Positions 1-12,229 of a stretch of 64,000 nucleotides of DNA are shown here, piece after piece. The notes under the pieces are model-generated. The model was not told the origin of the DNA, did not search any database, and saw nothing but the letters and a program-made list of their open reading frames with translations. Positions within the stretch are counted from its first letter, which is position 1. Each line of letters opens with the position of its first letter. This stretch comes from Melampsora larici-populina 98AG31 (Eukaryota > Basidiomycota > Pucciniomycetes > Pucciniales > Melampsoraceae): the NCBI RefSeq assembly GCF_000204055.1, contig NW_006768839.1:336818-400817 (forward strand), read 5' to 3'. The translations under genes and the position numbers were made by a program.

Positions 1-1103
1 AAGTGTGATTGATCACCAATCATCTCACTCAACTAACAACAGTCATTGCACACCCTTAATACAAAATTCTCAAGCATAACATACTAAATAAAAACAATCA
101 TCAATACATTAAGCATTGTGATTGGTCATCACACCACTCTCTTTTGACCAATCCATATCAAACACTTTCTCAACCAATTTACAAAATTGTTCAAAAAAAA
201 AGAGAGAGAAAGGAAGGAACCTCATTTTTTTTTATCTTTTTAGTTGTGATTGTTGTTTTGTTTAGTTTTTTATCCTTGAGTAATACACTGAAATCATTTT
301 TGAGTATTCTTTAAATCAAAACAACCCGAAACTGATATTACAACATCAAACGGGTCAAATATTTACATATACGAGATTTCGAGTTTTGAAAATCAACATT
401 GGAAATACAAAAGTTCTTTTCAAAACACAACACATCACAAACAAAAGGAACAATCAATTCAGGATATCGCAGTGGACAAACACTCAGAAATCAGATCACA
501 GTAAAGGAATAACGGGGAGCTAGACTCAAAATCGGAAATCGATTTCTTGTCCGATCGGATAAGCCACACCAAACAAATCAAATATATAGAAGTAAGTACT
601 TGTACTCATCGATACAAGCCACAGTTCTCTTATTAGTTTTCTTTTATCAATTGTTATTATTCTCATCGTAATATCAGTCTTACTACATTTTTTTTTCTAT
701 CTTCCGAAAATTAAGTCCAGTACAGAAATATCAACCAAAGAATCCTACTTCCAAATTCAAAAGATTGTTCTACTCCAACTTACAACCGCAAAAGAAAGAT
801 CAGACGATCTCAGTTTTTAGCAAACAGGGTGACGAACAAGACCACAACTGATTAGTAAGTACTTCTAACAACTCAGACAAGTTGATTCCCATCGAAAGAA
901 CCTGTTATCCTTACTTACATTACTCCATCAATCTTCAAAACCTCTTTCAAACTATCAAATCAGTTTTTTATATAAAAAGTATTACTCATAACTCACCTAT
1001 CTACATATTTACTTTAGAGAAAGGAACTAACACCTTGTTTTGAAATTATTCTTTTCTCTCCTGATTGCTTCCACTCAACATCCTTATATTTGAATTTTTT
1101 TAG
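1..1103. other. AT-rich non-coding or 5' intron/UTR sequence
   Basis: No convincing reading frame is visible. The sequence is AT-rich with many short pyrimidine tracts. It ends in a run of T followed by TAG just before the first coding-looking exon at 1104, which looks like a 3' splice site. An upstream exon of the same gene may therefore lie here (two possible GTAAGTACTT donors occur near 590 and 853), but I could not assign a frame. Confidence 0.4.
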
Positions 1104-2682
1104 TGTCTTTTCCGCACATTTTCAACTCACTCGATCTTGCCAACCACGGAACCCCAGCAAACGACCAGTCTGGTCAGCAAGCTGTAGGTGGTAACAGATC
1201 TCATCAGTCAACACCTGCAATAGACGGGTCCATTCTTGACTTCAAAGACGCTTACGGCAACGTCACTCAGGAGCCAATCGTTATCAATTCCACTGTTGCT
1301 ACGCCTGTCCAAGAAGATCCTCTAGCAAACATAGACATCGACTCGGTTTGTTCGGACGATACAGCACAAGAACCACTTTGAACCGAAGGGCACCCACCAG
1401 ATAATTTAGTCAACCAGTACAGAGGTATTTTTTTTTTCTTTTCTCCTCTTCAACTCTACTATATACATTTTTTTAACACAATACTTACATATAAAACATT
1501 GTATCTTTCTCTTGACTATCTGGGAATTGCACATTATCGTTGTTAGATAACAACAACAATCGTCCTAGTAGTCAACACCAAGGGCAAATTGAGCCAGAGA
1601 ATCAGCAACCAATTGATTGAGGGGACGTTACTCAAGCACATCAACCAGTTCAAGGGACAAACAATCATTGTAAGTAGAACTGTGATATTAAACAAGAGCT
1701 AGTATAATCATCACTGACGAATAACAATTTTTTTTGGTATTATCATCTTCATTGAATTGTTTTTCTCTCTCTTCTTCTCTTATTATTATTTCTCCTTACT
1801 CTCTAAAAAAACTCCACAATATGTCTGCCAGAAGCTCCCAACCACCCAGAAGGGCAAGCTCCACCAGCACACGAGGGACAGGCAAATCCAAACGATCCGC
1901 CGAACCGAGCTCCAGGACAACACGGAGGTCAACAGTGGAATTATGGGAACCACTACCCGCATCAGGTAAGCCTGACCCAATACTGATAGAAAATCTGACC
2001 AAAGAAAGAGAAGCTAATAAAGAAACAATCAATTTGTTACTTGAAGACCCAGCAGCAACAGGCAGGGTATTATTACCAACCCCAGTATCCGGCCCATCTG
2101 GCAGCCCCAGTAGCTCAATACCCGCCAGCGCCGGTTCCAGCCTACAACCACCAACCTCAGTACCCCCCACACCCCTTGCCCGGTACACCGTCAACACCAA
2201 CCAACTCCAGGGGCAAGCAACAACCCCAACCTACCTCCACCTCCTCCAGTTCAACCATCGTACCAACAAACCAGAGAGATGGAAGAAGCCCGATTACGTC
2301 AAGCTATCATCAACCTCAAACGCAACTTCGATGAGGCCAGAATAGCGAACAACAATTCGAATTTTTGACAAATTCTGGGTGCAGCCAAGGAAGCCCACAG
2401 AGAACTCAAAGAGTTCTTGGGAGGTCGTCGCCACCGATCAAGAGTGGAGGAAGTGGCGGGCTACAACCTGTACCACTTGAACCCTTGGACCATGGAACCG
2501 TTCAATTCTCCAAGACCAGGACCTTCCAGCCAATGTCGCAAGCGAGCTCACGACGAGGACATCAAGGAGATGGCAGAGAATGCCTCCAACCTTCTGGACA
2601 TGATTTTGGTGGTCAAAAAGATGAAGAAGGACAACCGCGATCCAGACTCGAAAGGGAAGGGAAAAGAGAGGGAACAGTAAGT
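1104..2682 (+). pseudogene. Degenerate 5' exons of a Gln/Pro-rich gene leading into the Gag-like frame
   Basis: Three coding-looking blocks can be followed. The first, 1104-1421, is polar and contains DFKDAYGNVTQEPIV. The second, 1546-1671, is Asn/Gln-rich. The third, from about 1840 to 2682, has a possible intron from the GTAAGC at about 1968 and is rich in QPQYP-type repeats, followed by a helical region containing DEDIKEMAENASNLLDMIL. Each block reads through an in-frame TGA: 1379-1381, 1618-1620 and 2366-2368. All three are preceded by T and would be Arg (CGA) codons before a C-to-T change. The last exon ends at a GTAAGTATCC donor near 2681. I infer these are 5' exons of the Gag-like gene that follows. 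Function is unknown and exon borders are approximate. Confidence 0.45.
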
Positions 2683-5454
2683 ATCCTGCCCCCTCCTAGT
2701 TCTTCTTTTCATCATCACCCTTCAGTATTATTTACTGAGACACCTTTCACTGGACCACCTTTAGATAATGATCCCTCCAACTACTTGTCTCCTTCTATTG
2801 ATTCCTTAAAGATAGAAGAAGATGAACTGGAACAGGTAAACAATCAAGGACTGTTCAACCAGTCAAATTTAGTTTCAAATCCCTCTTCAAAAATTTCTTC
2901 TTCCTCTATTGCGCTTTCACATCATGATTTGGATTTAGATGAACTGATACAAAGAAAATCTTATGCAATTTATCAATGTGTTGAACGTTTACAACCCAAC
3001 TTGACCCTATTAAAGAATCAATGTGAGCATAGTGAGCAAATGAGATTGAGAGAATTCCAAGTAAACTGCCAAATACATAAGTCATCCTATGATGATACAA
3101 TGAATAAATTTACTGAGTTGAGAGGAGAAATTATAGAAGTCAAAAAGATCCTTGATAAAGTCAACAAACAAGATTATTATCAACAACTCTATAGTGATTT
3201 TGTGAGTAAGTTATCAGAAATAAAAGAAGAACTGATTGAGTCTGAAAAAGAAAAAGAAAAAATTCAAATAAAGAGTCAATCTAAAAACAAAGGCAAAGGA
3301 AAAGAACAAGCACCTTCTAGTAACAATAAAGAAACTAGTGCATCAACATCAAATACAAGTGACAACGCTAAACAAGGAGAAACAGAAATACAAACTGAAA
3401 ATGTTACACCAATGTATAGTCTAAACAAAACTCAAGCTCTTGTATTACAGATTAGAGGTACATTGAACAAAATAATTGATGAACCAACACGTAAACCTTC
3501 TGAACAAAATATGGTGAAACAAATGACAAATTTAGCTAGTCAAATTGCTACACGTATATCAGAAAATGAAAAGAAATTGACATCCAAACTCAACAGTTAT
3601 GATAAGAATTTTCATGAGACAATAAATAAATTGTTGCAGGAGAGAAATCAAGATAAAGTAAGCATCAGGGAGACAAGTGACGCAATAATAGGTGATTTAG
3701 CTGAAATGAGAATTGCACTAAAAAATCTAGATGCTAAAGTAGATAAACAAATGAAATTACCAATTAAATATCTGTATAATAAAATTGAAGAGCTCCTTGA
3801 CAAATTTGGGAAGCATGAACAACATGTGACCTCTACAATTGGTGAAATGAGAGAAGACACAAACATGAACAAAATCCGTGAAAATTTAAATCAGCAACAA
3901 CAAAAATTTGAAAGTGGTATGATGAAATCATACCATGCTCTACAAGAAAACATAAACGATAATTATGAGCAATTACAGAAAGAATTATTGCTCAAACAAG
4001 AAATGCAATTCAAAACTTTCACAGATCAAACGTTTAAAAACCAGGAGATTTTTAACAACAAGTTATTAGACAAGAACAATGAGATACAGAGAAAATTATT
4101 GGAGATGGATGATAATGCAAATACTGCAAGGCTGACAATTATACAAGAATTTCAGCGTAGAATAAATAACAATAATGGTAGTCCAATACCAGCACACCAA
4201 AAAAATTTGAGTGCAGTCAACAGAACCTTCAATTTACGTCCTGAGGACAATCAAGGAGTTGATCCATCACTTAGAGGAGACGCCAGATTTAGACAAAGCA
4301 CAACAGATCCGCGAGAAAGAGCAGTCAGCTATGTAGAACCCTTACCGTGGAATAGAGATTCTCAGAGCCCAACAACTCGTGAAAGAACAATTGTAAGAGA
4401 TGAGACACTTCCACCTCGTGAAAGAACAATTGTAAGAGATGAGACACTCCCACCTCGTGAAAGAACAGTTGTAAGAGATGAGACACTTCCACCTTGTGAA
4501 AGATCATTCATGAGAGAAGATACTGCTCAAACAGGTGTAACAGAATCTGCTAGAGAAGATAACTTGACTAAAGCATTGACCAAACTGTGGCCAACAGGTA
4601 GAGATTGGAAAAAATTTAGCGGAGACAGTGAATATAATAATCCAAATGATTACATTGACTGGTGCGATGATTTGATCATCACCCTAAAAATGGACCCTCT
4701 GGTTGTTGTAAGCCATTTAGCTACAGCTTTTATAGGCACAGCAGGACCATGGTACATGGATAAACGTAAAACTAAGGGCGCCATGACGTGGGATGAGTGG
4801 AAAGAAGAAATTCATAAGAGATTTGGTGACAATGTTTGGAAAAATAACATGGAAGATTTATTTATGAACAACAAATTTGATGCTAATATACACACAGATC
4901 CCACAGCTTGGTCTTTGAAGCAAAAGAAGAGAATTTCAGCTTTTGATCCAGACTCCTCTGAAGACAGAATAGTAAATAAAATCTTGAATAAAGTGGATGG
5001 TGACGCTAGAAATGCAATCAAAAGTCAACTCTCTACATTGTACAAGTGGGACATGTTTCTGATGGTATTCAAAGATATTTTTGAAAATACGACCATCATC
5101 ACAAAGAAAAGATACTTGAATAGACCAAGGAGACCATTTATTGACAATAGAGCTACCTTGAAAGATGATAAAATGCAAGGACCCTGTAGTACAAGAGTTC
5201 AACCAAGTACATCACAAAGGAAACCTTCTAGAGCATGCCCAAACTGCGGAAGTAAAGATCCAAAACATCAGTGGAGAGGATGCAAAGATAAGAAAATAGA
5301 TGTGATTGAAGAAGACACTGAAGAAAGTGATAACATGAATGATGAGTTTGACTTTCAAGGAGGACAACTTTCAGGAGATTCAAGTTCAGACAGTGAAGGA
5401 GAAAATCAACAAAATCAACATCAACAGAATGTCTGCATGATTGATACTCATTAA
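2365..5454 (+). CDS. Retrotransposon Gag-like protein with long coiled coil and zinc knuckle, no pol
   Basis: This is an uninterrupted 1,029-codon frame. The first ~105 codons are probably out of frame with the real upstream exon, so the true coding start in this frame is likely after about 2690. From residue ~190 to ~620 it is highly charged and predicted coiled coil. Residues ~672-710 are three copies of a 13-residue repeat. Residues ~740-920 resemble the retrotransposon Gag capsid domain of Ty3/gypsy-type elements (TWDEWKEEIHKRFG, then a stretch ending in ITKKRYLNRPRR). A zinc knuckle-like CPNCGSKDPKHQWRGC follows, then an acidic tail. After the TAA stop the frame stays open for ~45 more codons. 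No protease, reverse transcriptase or integrase follows, because a minisatellite and a KDZ element begin at 5.7 kb. It is either a 3'-truncated retrotransposon or a stand-alone Gag-derived gene. The long N-terminal coiled coil is unusual for Gag. Confidence 0.65.
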   Translation: MTNSGCSQGSPQRTQRVLGRSSPPIKSGGSGGLQPVPLEPLDHGTVQFSKTRTFQPMSQASSRRGHQGDGRECLQPSGHDFGGQKDEEGQPRSRLEREGKREGTVSILPPPSSSFHHHPSVLFTETPFTGPPLDNDPSNYLSPSIDSLKIEEDELEQVNNQGLFNQSNLVSNPSSKISSSSIALSHHDLDLDELIQRKSYAIYQCVERLQPNLTLLKNQCEHSEQMRLREFQVNCQIHKSSYDDTMNKFTELRGEIIEVKKILDKVNKQDYYQQLYSDFVSKLSEIKEELIESEKEKEKIQIKSQSKNKGKGKEQAPSSNNKETSASTSNTSDNAKQGETEIQTENVTPMYSLNKTQALVLQIRGTLNKIIDEPTRKPSEQNMVKQMTNLASQIATRISENEKKLTSKLNSYDKNFHETINKLLQERNQDKVSIRETSDAIIGDLAEMRIALKNLDAKVDKQMKLPIKYLYNKIEELLDKFGKHEQHVTSTIGEMREDTNMNKIRENLNQQQQKFESGMMKSYHALQENINDNYEQLQKELLLKQEMQFKTFTDQTFKNQEIFNNKLLDKNNEIQRKLLEMDDNANTARLTIIQEFQRRINNNNGSPIPAHQKNLSAVNRTFNLRPEDNQGVDPSLRGDARFRQSTTDPRERAVSYVEPLPWNRDSQSPTTRERTIVRDETLPPRERTIVRDETLPPRERTVVRDETLPPCERSFMREDTAQTGVTESAREDNLTKALTKLWPTGRDWKKFSGDSEYNNPNDYIDWCDDLIITLKMDPLVVVSHLATAFIGTAGPWYMDKRKTKGAMTWDEWKEEIHKRFGDNVWKNNMEDLFMNNKFDANIHTDPTAWSLKQKKRISAFDPDSSEDRIVNKILNKVDGDARNAIKSQLSTLYKWDMFLMVFKDIFENTTIITKKRYLNRPRRPFIDNRATLKDDKMQGPCSTRVQPSTSQRKPSRACPNCGSKDPKHQWRGCKDKKIDVIEEDTEESDNMNDEFDFQGGQLSGDSSSDSEGENQQNQHQQNVCMIDTH
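4378..4494 (+). repeat. Three tandem 39-bp copies inside the Gag-like frame
   Basis: Units at 4378-4416, 4417-4455 and 4456-4494 differ at only a few bases. Each encodes RERTIVRDETLPP or a near copy. A fourth, degenerate unit follows to about 4530. The repeat length is a multiple of three, so the frame is kept. Confidence 0.9.
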
Positions 5455-5743
5455 GATAATGAAAAAGATGTCAATGTATTGCAAGCTGAAGCAGATGCAC
5501 CCGCGCCTCCTGTAACAAGCGACTACGAAGTCAAAGGAAGAGTGGCACACACCATCAACTCTGAATCGAGTGCACAGCCCAGAGCACATCAGATGCACTG
5601 AGCTGAATAATTTGTGACATTGAAACAACTCAAATTGAACTTTTTTCAAGTGTAAATAACATTTCTAATGTTTTAATGCATGTCCCATCAAAGAAGGATT
5701 TTACTTTTTCATCTTATCCATCCTTATTCACACAAGGTTTTGT

Positions 5744-5776
5744 CAGAGCGCTCTGTGTGACTCTCAGAGCGCTCTG
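5744..5776. repeat. Paired perfect 12-bp palindromes
   Basis: CAGAGCGCTCTG, a perfect palindrome, occurs at 5744-5755 and again at 5765-5776 with nine bases between. It sits at the junction between the sequence downstream of the Gag-like frame and the minisatellite, so it may mark a transposon end. I found no matching copy elsewhere by eye. Confidence 0.7.
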
Positions 5777-5785
5777 ATAGGGCCC

Positions 5786-6190
5786 TCACAGCAGTACGGG
5801 AAGCCTCAAAACACTGTAGAGCAGCTTCACATCAGATTACAAGTGCTTCACAGCAGTGCGGGAAGCCTCAAAACACTGCAGAGCAGCTTCACAGATTACA
5901 AGTGCTTCACAGCAGTGCGGGGAGCCTCAAAATACTGTAGAGCAGCTTCACATCAGATTGAAGGAGCTTCACAGCAGTGCGGGAAGCCTCAAAATACTGT
6001 AGAGCAGCTTCACATCAGATTGAAGGAGCTTCACAGCAGTGCGCAAAGCCTCAAAATACTGTAGAGCAGCTTCGCAGCAGTGCGGGGAGCCTCAAAATAC
6101 TTTAGAGCAGCTTCACATCAGATTGAAGGAGCTTCACAGCAGTGCGGGAAGCCTCAAAACACAGTAGAGCAGCTTCACAGCAGGAAATAC
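5786..6190. repeat. 62-bp minisatellite
   Basis: About seven copies of a unit of roughly 62 bp can be read. The unit begins GCTTCACAGCAGTGCGGG and contains a second GCTTCACA in its middle. Spacing is 57-62 bp except for one shortened unit near 6070. It separates the Gag-like locus from the KDZ transposase. Confidence 0.9.
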
Positions 6191-6270
6191 AACACCTCTC
6201 AAAGTGGCAAGTATTCAGCTATGGATCAAGATTCACATGAAGTGACTTATATTAATAAACTAATAACACC

Positions 6271-9200
6271 TTAATCCAGGTCAATACCGTCATCTGAGGC
6301 AACATCTTCACTGTTGTTAACCTCTTCCAAAACATCCCCTCCACCGTTGTCTTCATCAAGATATTCATCAAGGTTGGCCAGATGTTGCTCAGCCAATTCT
6401 CCCTCATCCATAGGCGTGGCCTCTACAATCTCCGCAGGGGAACTTGCTTTCCACATCAACCTACTTCTCTCAACTAATCCTGCCCAACTTGTTGTCAACA
6501 AGGCTTCTTCTTGTTCCGTCATCTGACTATATTCAGCAGTACCTCCCAGGAGCTGAGGCATCCCACAGTTCCACGACATCCATAGGCAAGAGAAATTCTG
6601 ACACAAATGGCCCACAATACCACATAAGATATTTCTACTCTCATTCGCTCAATCTGCAGGTCTTGCCTTGGTAGATCCCACTAATTCTACCATCCATTTA
6701 CTCAAATCATCATCTGGATCCTCATCTGACACACAAATTATCAGCTTCGTCATTCAATTGAAACATTAACTTATCAACCACTCACCTCCTATCCTAGTCT
6801 CAAGCAACTGGATCTTTGTGTCCATGTCCAATGCCCACTTTATTGACTGCCTGCACTCACGCCCTACACGACGCAGCTCATCAAAAGCATGGATCTTATC
6901 ACAATATGCCACAATGCCCTCTTTAGTCTTTTGATCCACAGCCCAGGCTTCTGTTGGATGGGTTAAGTCACCCATATCCCAGAAAGGATCAAAGACTGGA
7001 AGTGCTTTGATGTCGTCAAAAGGAGGGCAATTAATAGGATGTGGAGACAGGAATACTTCATTAAATTCCGTAACCAGTTTGTGGAATGTATTGTGTTTCT
7101 TTTTCAGAGCTGCTTGCTTGACTCTCAAATCCCGCTTTGTTTTTTGTTGAAGACGGGTTCCTTCATATGGTTCTAATATCAGCAATGTAACTAAAATAAT
7201 TGAAATGATGTGAAAGCTATCTACGCACCTTCTCTGCGATCACTGAGCTTTTGCATTTCCAACAAATCCACTTTGGCACCATACAATGTTGACTTTGCCA
7301 CTCGGATCCGGATAAGTTTGGCGCCTTTTGGGGCTATACAATATTTTAGGATTCATATTGGAGTGATACTTAAATCATCAGCAAAAGAAACTTACTAGAA
7401 GACGGCATATCCCTGTAATGGTCTCCTCCTAGGTTTCCAACCAATTGATCAATCTCACCCTGTAGTATTCTCAATCTTACCGGCAGGTTACTGATCTTAT
7501 CATTTTCAAGTGTAGTCCTATCTCTTCTGTGCTTAGACCGCAAAAACTTGAGTTCTTCCCTATATCATCCAAAACAAGGTTTACTATCAAATATCCTTGC
7601 AAACATAAAAAATATATCAAAAGTATGCTCAACTTGGACTCGTGGTGGCTTTCTTTCAGGCTGGTCAGCTTATTCACTTTTTCCTCCAAACTTTGCAAAT
7701 TATTGTGAACCATCACCTGCAACTGCGACTCCCGCTGTCTGTTCCATTGGGTCTCAAAATATTGGTCAGAGTAAGCAGGATTGGTCTTCAAGTGATTCAA
7801 CTTTTGGTTGCTTTCATAATATAGTTGACGGCTTGATGACAAGTGTTTCAATAACCATTGAACTACACATAATGTCATTTACTGTCATTTAGAATATACT
7901 GTGTATTTTGGAATCAAAAAACGTTTGACAAACCGGATGCAAATCTACGAGCCTCATTGTGATGAGTTGCACGCAGGTATAAAGCAACAAGCCTGTGAAG
8001 CTTTGGACAGTACCGCAAAGGGCCAACCAAGGATGACAGAGCGGACCATATTCTTTCGAGACCTTCACCATCTGACAGCCCCCAATCCGCATTCAATCGT
8101 GGGTTGTACCTTAGTTGACATGACCACTGGTGTACGTATGAGTGGAAGACACTTGTTCCAAACTTCATTCAATCAATACAGCGTTCAAAAAAGTTTCTCT
8201 GCATGGTAAGAAAATGTGTTTTCAGTGAACAAACTGTTTGTTCAGATAGAACAAAAGTATACAACCTTTTTGATGCTCTTCTCTAGGTTACATCCAATGT
8301 CATATAGTACTCCAAACAAGGTGGAAGTCAGATCACTGTCAACAGTTCTCTTGAGAATCCAGTCAAGCATTGCAAGAGGGTATTTGCCCCTGTGGGTACA
8401 GAAGTAAGTGAGTATTTTAAAAATATACGAGATGTCTGAGCCACACACCGTTCGCCTGTCTGTACAATATTGATCAACTTAAGCAGATGATCATGGCGGC
8501 ATGCCATACCCATCAGACCTGTCTCATCAAACCCCTTCCAAGTTTGTCTACCTCGTACATCATTGGCTGCTGTGTGCTGGCTGGTACATGGGTCCTGAGG
8601 CAACATTAGAAAAATGTCAATAAATATATATTTTAGGTGCATAGAAGTTTCAATTGTCTTACAATGACTTCAGGTTTCTGTTGACAATTGTTACGCCCCC
8701 GTTGCCCCAATTTCAACTCCCAAACCTTGAAAAGCTCTGGTGAAATGAAAAGAGAGGGTAAAAGTCCGCTCTCACCTTGCCAAGAAGCACTTGCAGCCAT
8801 GTGTCGCCTGTGCTGGAAATCACCATCTAAGCATATGATATAGTTGGGCTCTTCTGCTCGCTTTCCTGGAACAACCGGTCCAAAGCAAGGCGGGCAGTTT
8901 GATGCAAGTTGATCAATTGGTGTTAAATGCAAAGCTTTTGTAACCATCTCTTCCTCAAGCCGAATCATCTCCCGATACACATTAACAGCTGCTGAGAAGT
9001 TCTTTTGCCAGTCACAAGTCTACCCTTCCAAAAAGATGTTTTAGTATACATAACAATTTTGAGATGAGAGAAATACTTACATTATCAGTGCCTGGTACCA
9101 AAAAAAGAGCATTTGAGGCATCAAGGAACTCATTCAGCCCCTCAACAAAGGGAGCAAGACAAGCTGTGCAATGTTTCCACAGTATGTGATTAAAGCGTAG

Positions 9201-9957
9201 TAAACGGATTGAGAATGCAGTCCATGGCCGATCTGCTGAACCACCCATGGAGCCTTTCATAACTAGCCGCACTACATCAGGAGTGCATTGACAGCTCTGA
9301 AGTTTGATATTCTGACGGCCTATGAACAAACATTGATATGCACTTAGAATTAAGGATGCTGAGTTGAGTCAGGATACACTCACTTAAGATATCTATAGCA
9401 TCCACTTCAACCTCAGACTTCTGCCAAACAGCACATCTGCACTGAGGATTCCAGTTGATATTCCATAAATTCTGGTCCCCCCATTGTCGAGTCTTTTGAG
9501 CACAAGGTATGAATACCCTAAAGATTTGGGGAATGACATCTTGCCAGTCAGCTTCTTCACGAAGTGTTCACTCTTGGTAAGTTACACCCCAATAGTAGTC
9601 AGATTGGTTGGCCGGTATCACTGTCAGATTATCACCTTCTCCAGAGGCCAGGTTGGCCTCTTCAACCAGATGGAGCTCTTCATACACCTGTGGAACGATA
9701 ACTTCATCACCATCTTCACCATTTTCATCATCATTACTGTTAAGATCATGAGGCTGCAGAGGTGGTTCAGGATCAATTTGCTCTTGAACAGGCCGATGTT
9801 GAGTTTTCAGAGAGTCAAGCCGGGCCTGAGCTGCTTCAGCTTCGCGGGTCTGCAGTTGGTTCCATCTCTGGCTTGCACTTCCTTTGCCTGCTGGGTTATC
9901 ACGTCGGGCTTGTTTCTTGGCTGGCTTAACTTCTTCTCCAAATAAAGCCTTTGCATG
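6271..9957 (-). pseudogene. KDZ-family DNA transposase, multi-exon, with a nonsense codon
   Basis: Read right to left, the exons give an N-terminal charged region (KGSASQRWNQLQTREAEAAQ), then a CxC-type cysteine segment near 9.2 kb (CQCTPDVV, HCTACLAPF). Next come the core motifs CPPCFGPV and CLDGDFQHRR at 8.85 kb (catalytic Asp region), CRHDHLLKLINIVQTGER at 8.5 kb, YPLAMLDWILK and YDIGCNLEKS at 8.3 kb, and HQWSCQLRYNPR with LSDGEGLERIW at 8.05 kb. Helical segments and an acidic tail ending at 6271 follow. These motifs in this order are diagnostic for KDZ (Kyakuja-Dileera-Zisupton) transposases. Clear introns include 9320-9383 and 9021-9080. An in-frame TGA at 9568-9570 falls where Arg is expected (context GTGA). 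The first exon and terminal repeats were not found. Confidence 0.85.
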
Positions 9958-11130
9958 AAAAGACTATTTGGTTTGATATGAATCTGTAGTTTATGCGAAT
10001 CAAATGGTTATGATTATTATTCAAAAGATCCCAATCATGTTTTCAATGGTAATTGATGAAAGTATCACAAATAAAATGACCTCATAATTAATGACTTCAT
10101 CATGGTGAATTCTGGTGAATTGTCCATACAAAAACTAGTGTCGGTGAATACTCTATTGCTAGTGCCAATCATTAAATCAAAGTGATTGATTGGTCACTCT
10201 AAATGAACTTTGCAGGACAACCCTCAACATAGGCACACCAATGCAATAATAATTGATGCAACACTCTTAAATAGACAAGGCAGGACAACTGTCAATACTG
10301 GTTAGTCCAAGTGTCTAAGAAGGACATATGTGAGATATCTTCTACTTAATTTTGAGGAAGAACAAATAGATTCATGTAGAATAGTTATGACCAGGCTCAC
10401 CATTTAGTCCTTGTCAGTAACAAATCTGCTTTGTAGTAGTAGTAATTGGATACTGAATCATTCAATATGTTAAGCAGTCACATATCATATTACCAATGTC
10501 TTACTTCAAGACAAAATACAAAACTTTGAAGTGAAATTTAGATTGATTGTGTGGGAGGAAGAGTAAGCAACCTTGGAAAGGAAAATCTTCCAGGTGGTTG
10601 ATGTTTTATATATTGCCTTCCATATCACTTCTTTTCCAAAAACTCTCTGCAAGTCATTCATCTTTTCAATCTTTTCTGAGTCCAATTTGAGAAACATCTG
10701 GTCAATCACAATAAAACACCTCGCGGTGTAAGAATCACGGTGTAAGATAACGAAATCAGCAGAGCATTCCAAATCAAGGTGGAAGGTGAGAAACGTAGCA
10801 AGTCATCTCAACTTAATCTCATTAAACTGGGATGGACATACAACATTTTTTAACTGCTATGGATTTGAATCATCAACAAACAATCTTAATGGTCTCAGCT
10901 CAAGTTTCTTCTTGTGAATGAGGCAAGCTGCTTATGTTCTCTTTAGACTTCACAACATAATTGAGGTAGTTGATTTTTTGGTCATCATCCTTGCTCGTAA
11001 GTGCAACTTGGCTGTCTTTGAACTTCTATGGTGTCTAACTTCATAGACTGATTCTCCTTTTCCTGATATATTACCCTTGACAGCTGGATAGACGTGTTTT
11101 ATTAACTTGACTGCTGTATACAAAAATCTT

Positions 11131-11532
11131 TCAACTTTATCCTTCTGTCTGAATCTTCATATATTTAACAATTCAATGTTTTGCATGTCTGAGAAGGCTT
11201 TGTATCCTGAATAGAATATGTGATGATGTTGAATCAATGGAACAAAAAGTAGATTTCATGGCATAAGATATTGATGGTCTCCTCGGTTGGAAAGCCTTCC
11301 AGTAGGTATTTTGCATGCAGGTTCTTGATAATTCAACTTTATCCTTGTTTCTGAATCATCATATAACTAACAATTAAATGTTTTGTATGTCTGAGAAGGC
11401 TTTGTATCCTGAATAGAATATGTGATGATGTTAAATCAAGGGAACAGAAAGTAGATTTCATGGCATAAGATATTGACAGCTTCCTCGGTTGGAAAGCCTT
11501 CCAGTAGGTATTTTTCATGCAGGTTCTTGATA
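11131..11532. repeat. 202-bp tandem duplication
   Basis: The segment from 11131 is repeated from 11333 with about 90 percent identity. Both copies contain TGTCTGAGAAGGCTTTGTAT and TCCTCGGTTGGAAAGCCTTC. Confidence 0.9.
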
Positions 11533-12139
11533 AGGTGATACTACAGTTGGGAAAATTATTTTCCATGTCAGTGGTGGTGGTTATAGGCAAGACCCTATAT
11601 TCAATCTTGAAGTTCAGGTAGATGGTTCACCTTCTAATTGGTTCAACAATTGAAGCTTGGTGTTGGACCCTTGTGTTTGACTGAGTCACTTGAGGCATTA
11701 TAATGAGGCAAACATAGTGGTAAATCAAAAAAAAAACACATTTGATATTATATATTTATGGGATGTTTTTGATTTTGTTTACTAGAAGGTCACCTGAATA
11801 AAAAGATGGGTATCTTTGGAATGAATTCAATCTGATTTGTAAGACTCAGTCCATTTTGATAGGCACATTGAATAAATCAAACACAAAGGCTGCCTTTGTG
11901 AATCACTGGTCTTTTTTGACTATGACATAAATTATGAATTCTGATGCAATTATAACACATTCCATTCTAGACAAATCACAAGTATTGAAGCAATACTTGT
12001 GTAGTTTTGAATCACGTTATGACAATGGAATTATATGACAAGCTCATGACACTTAAAATGTGTGATAATGTGGTGTTCTTGTATACATCATAAAGGGTGT
12101 TCATTAGAAGGAATGATTCTCATTATATCATACCTCTTC

Positions 12140-12229
12140 GTGCATCTCAATAATACATGCCATTTTGAGTAATTCGAATAAGTTGTGCATCTCAATAACA
12201 CATGCCATTTTGAGTAATTCAAATAGGAC
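12140..12229. repeat. 45-bp tandem duplication
   Basis: GTGCATCTCAATAA begins at 12140 and again at 12185, and the 45-bp units differ at only a few positions. Both contain CATGCCATTTTGAGTAATTC. Confidence 0.85.

Noticed and set aside
1734..2345. 203-codon Ser/Pro-rich protein
   Set aside because: The other frame gives tyrosine/glutamine repeats and a helical segment continuing into the Gag-like locus, and fits splice sites better.
9484..9945. 153-codon plus-strand frame
   Set aside because: It is antisense to the first exon of the KDZ transposase, whose minus-strand product carries the family motif.
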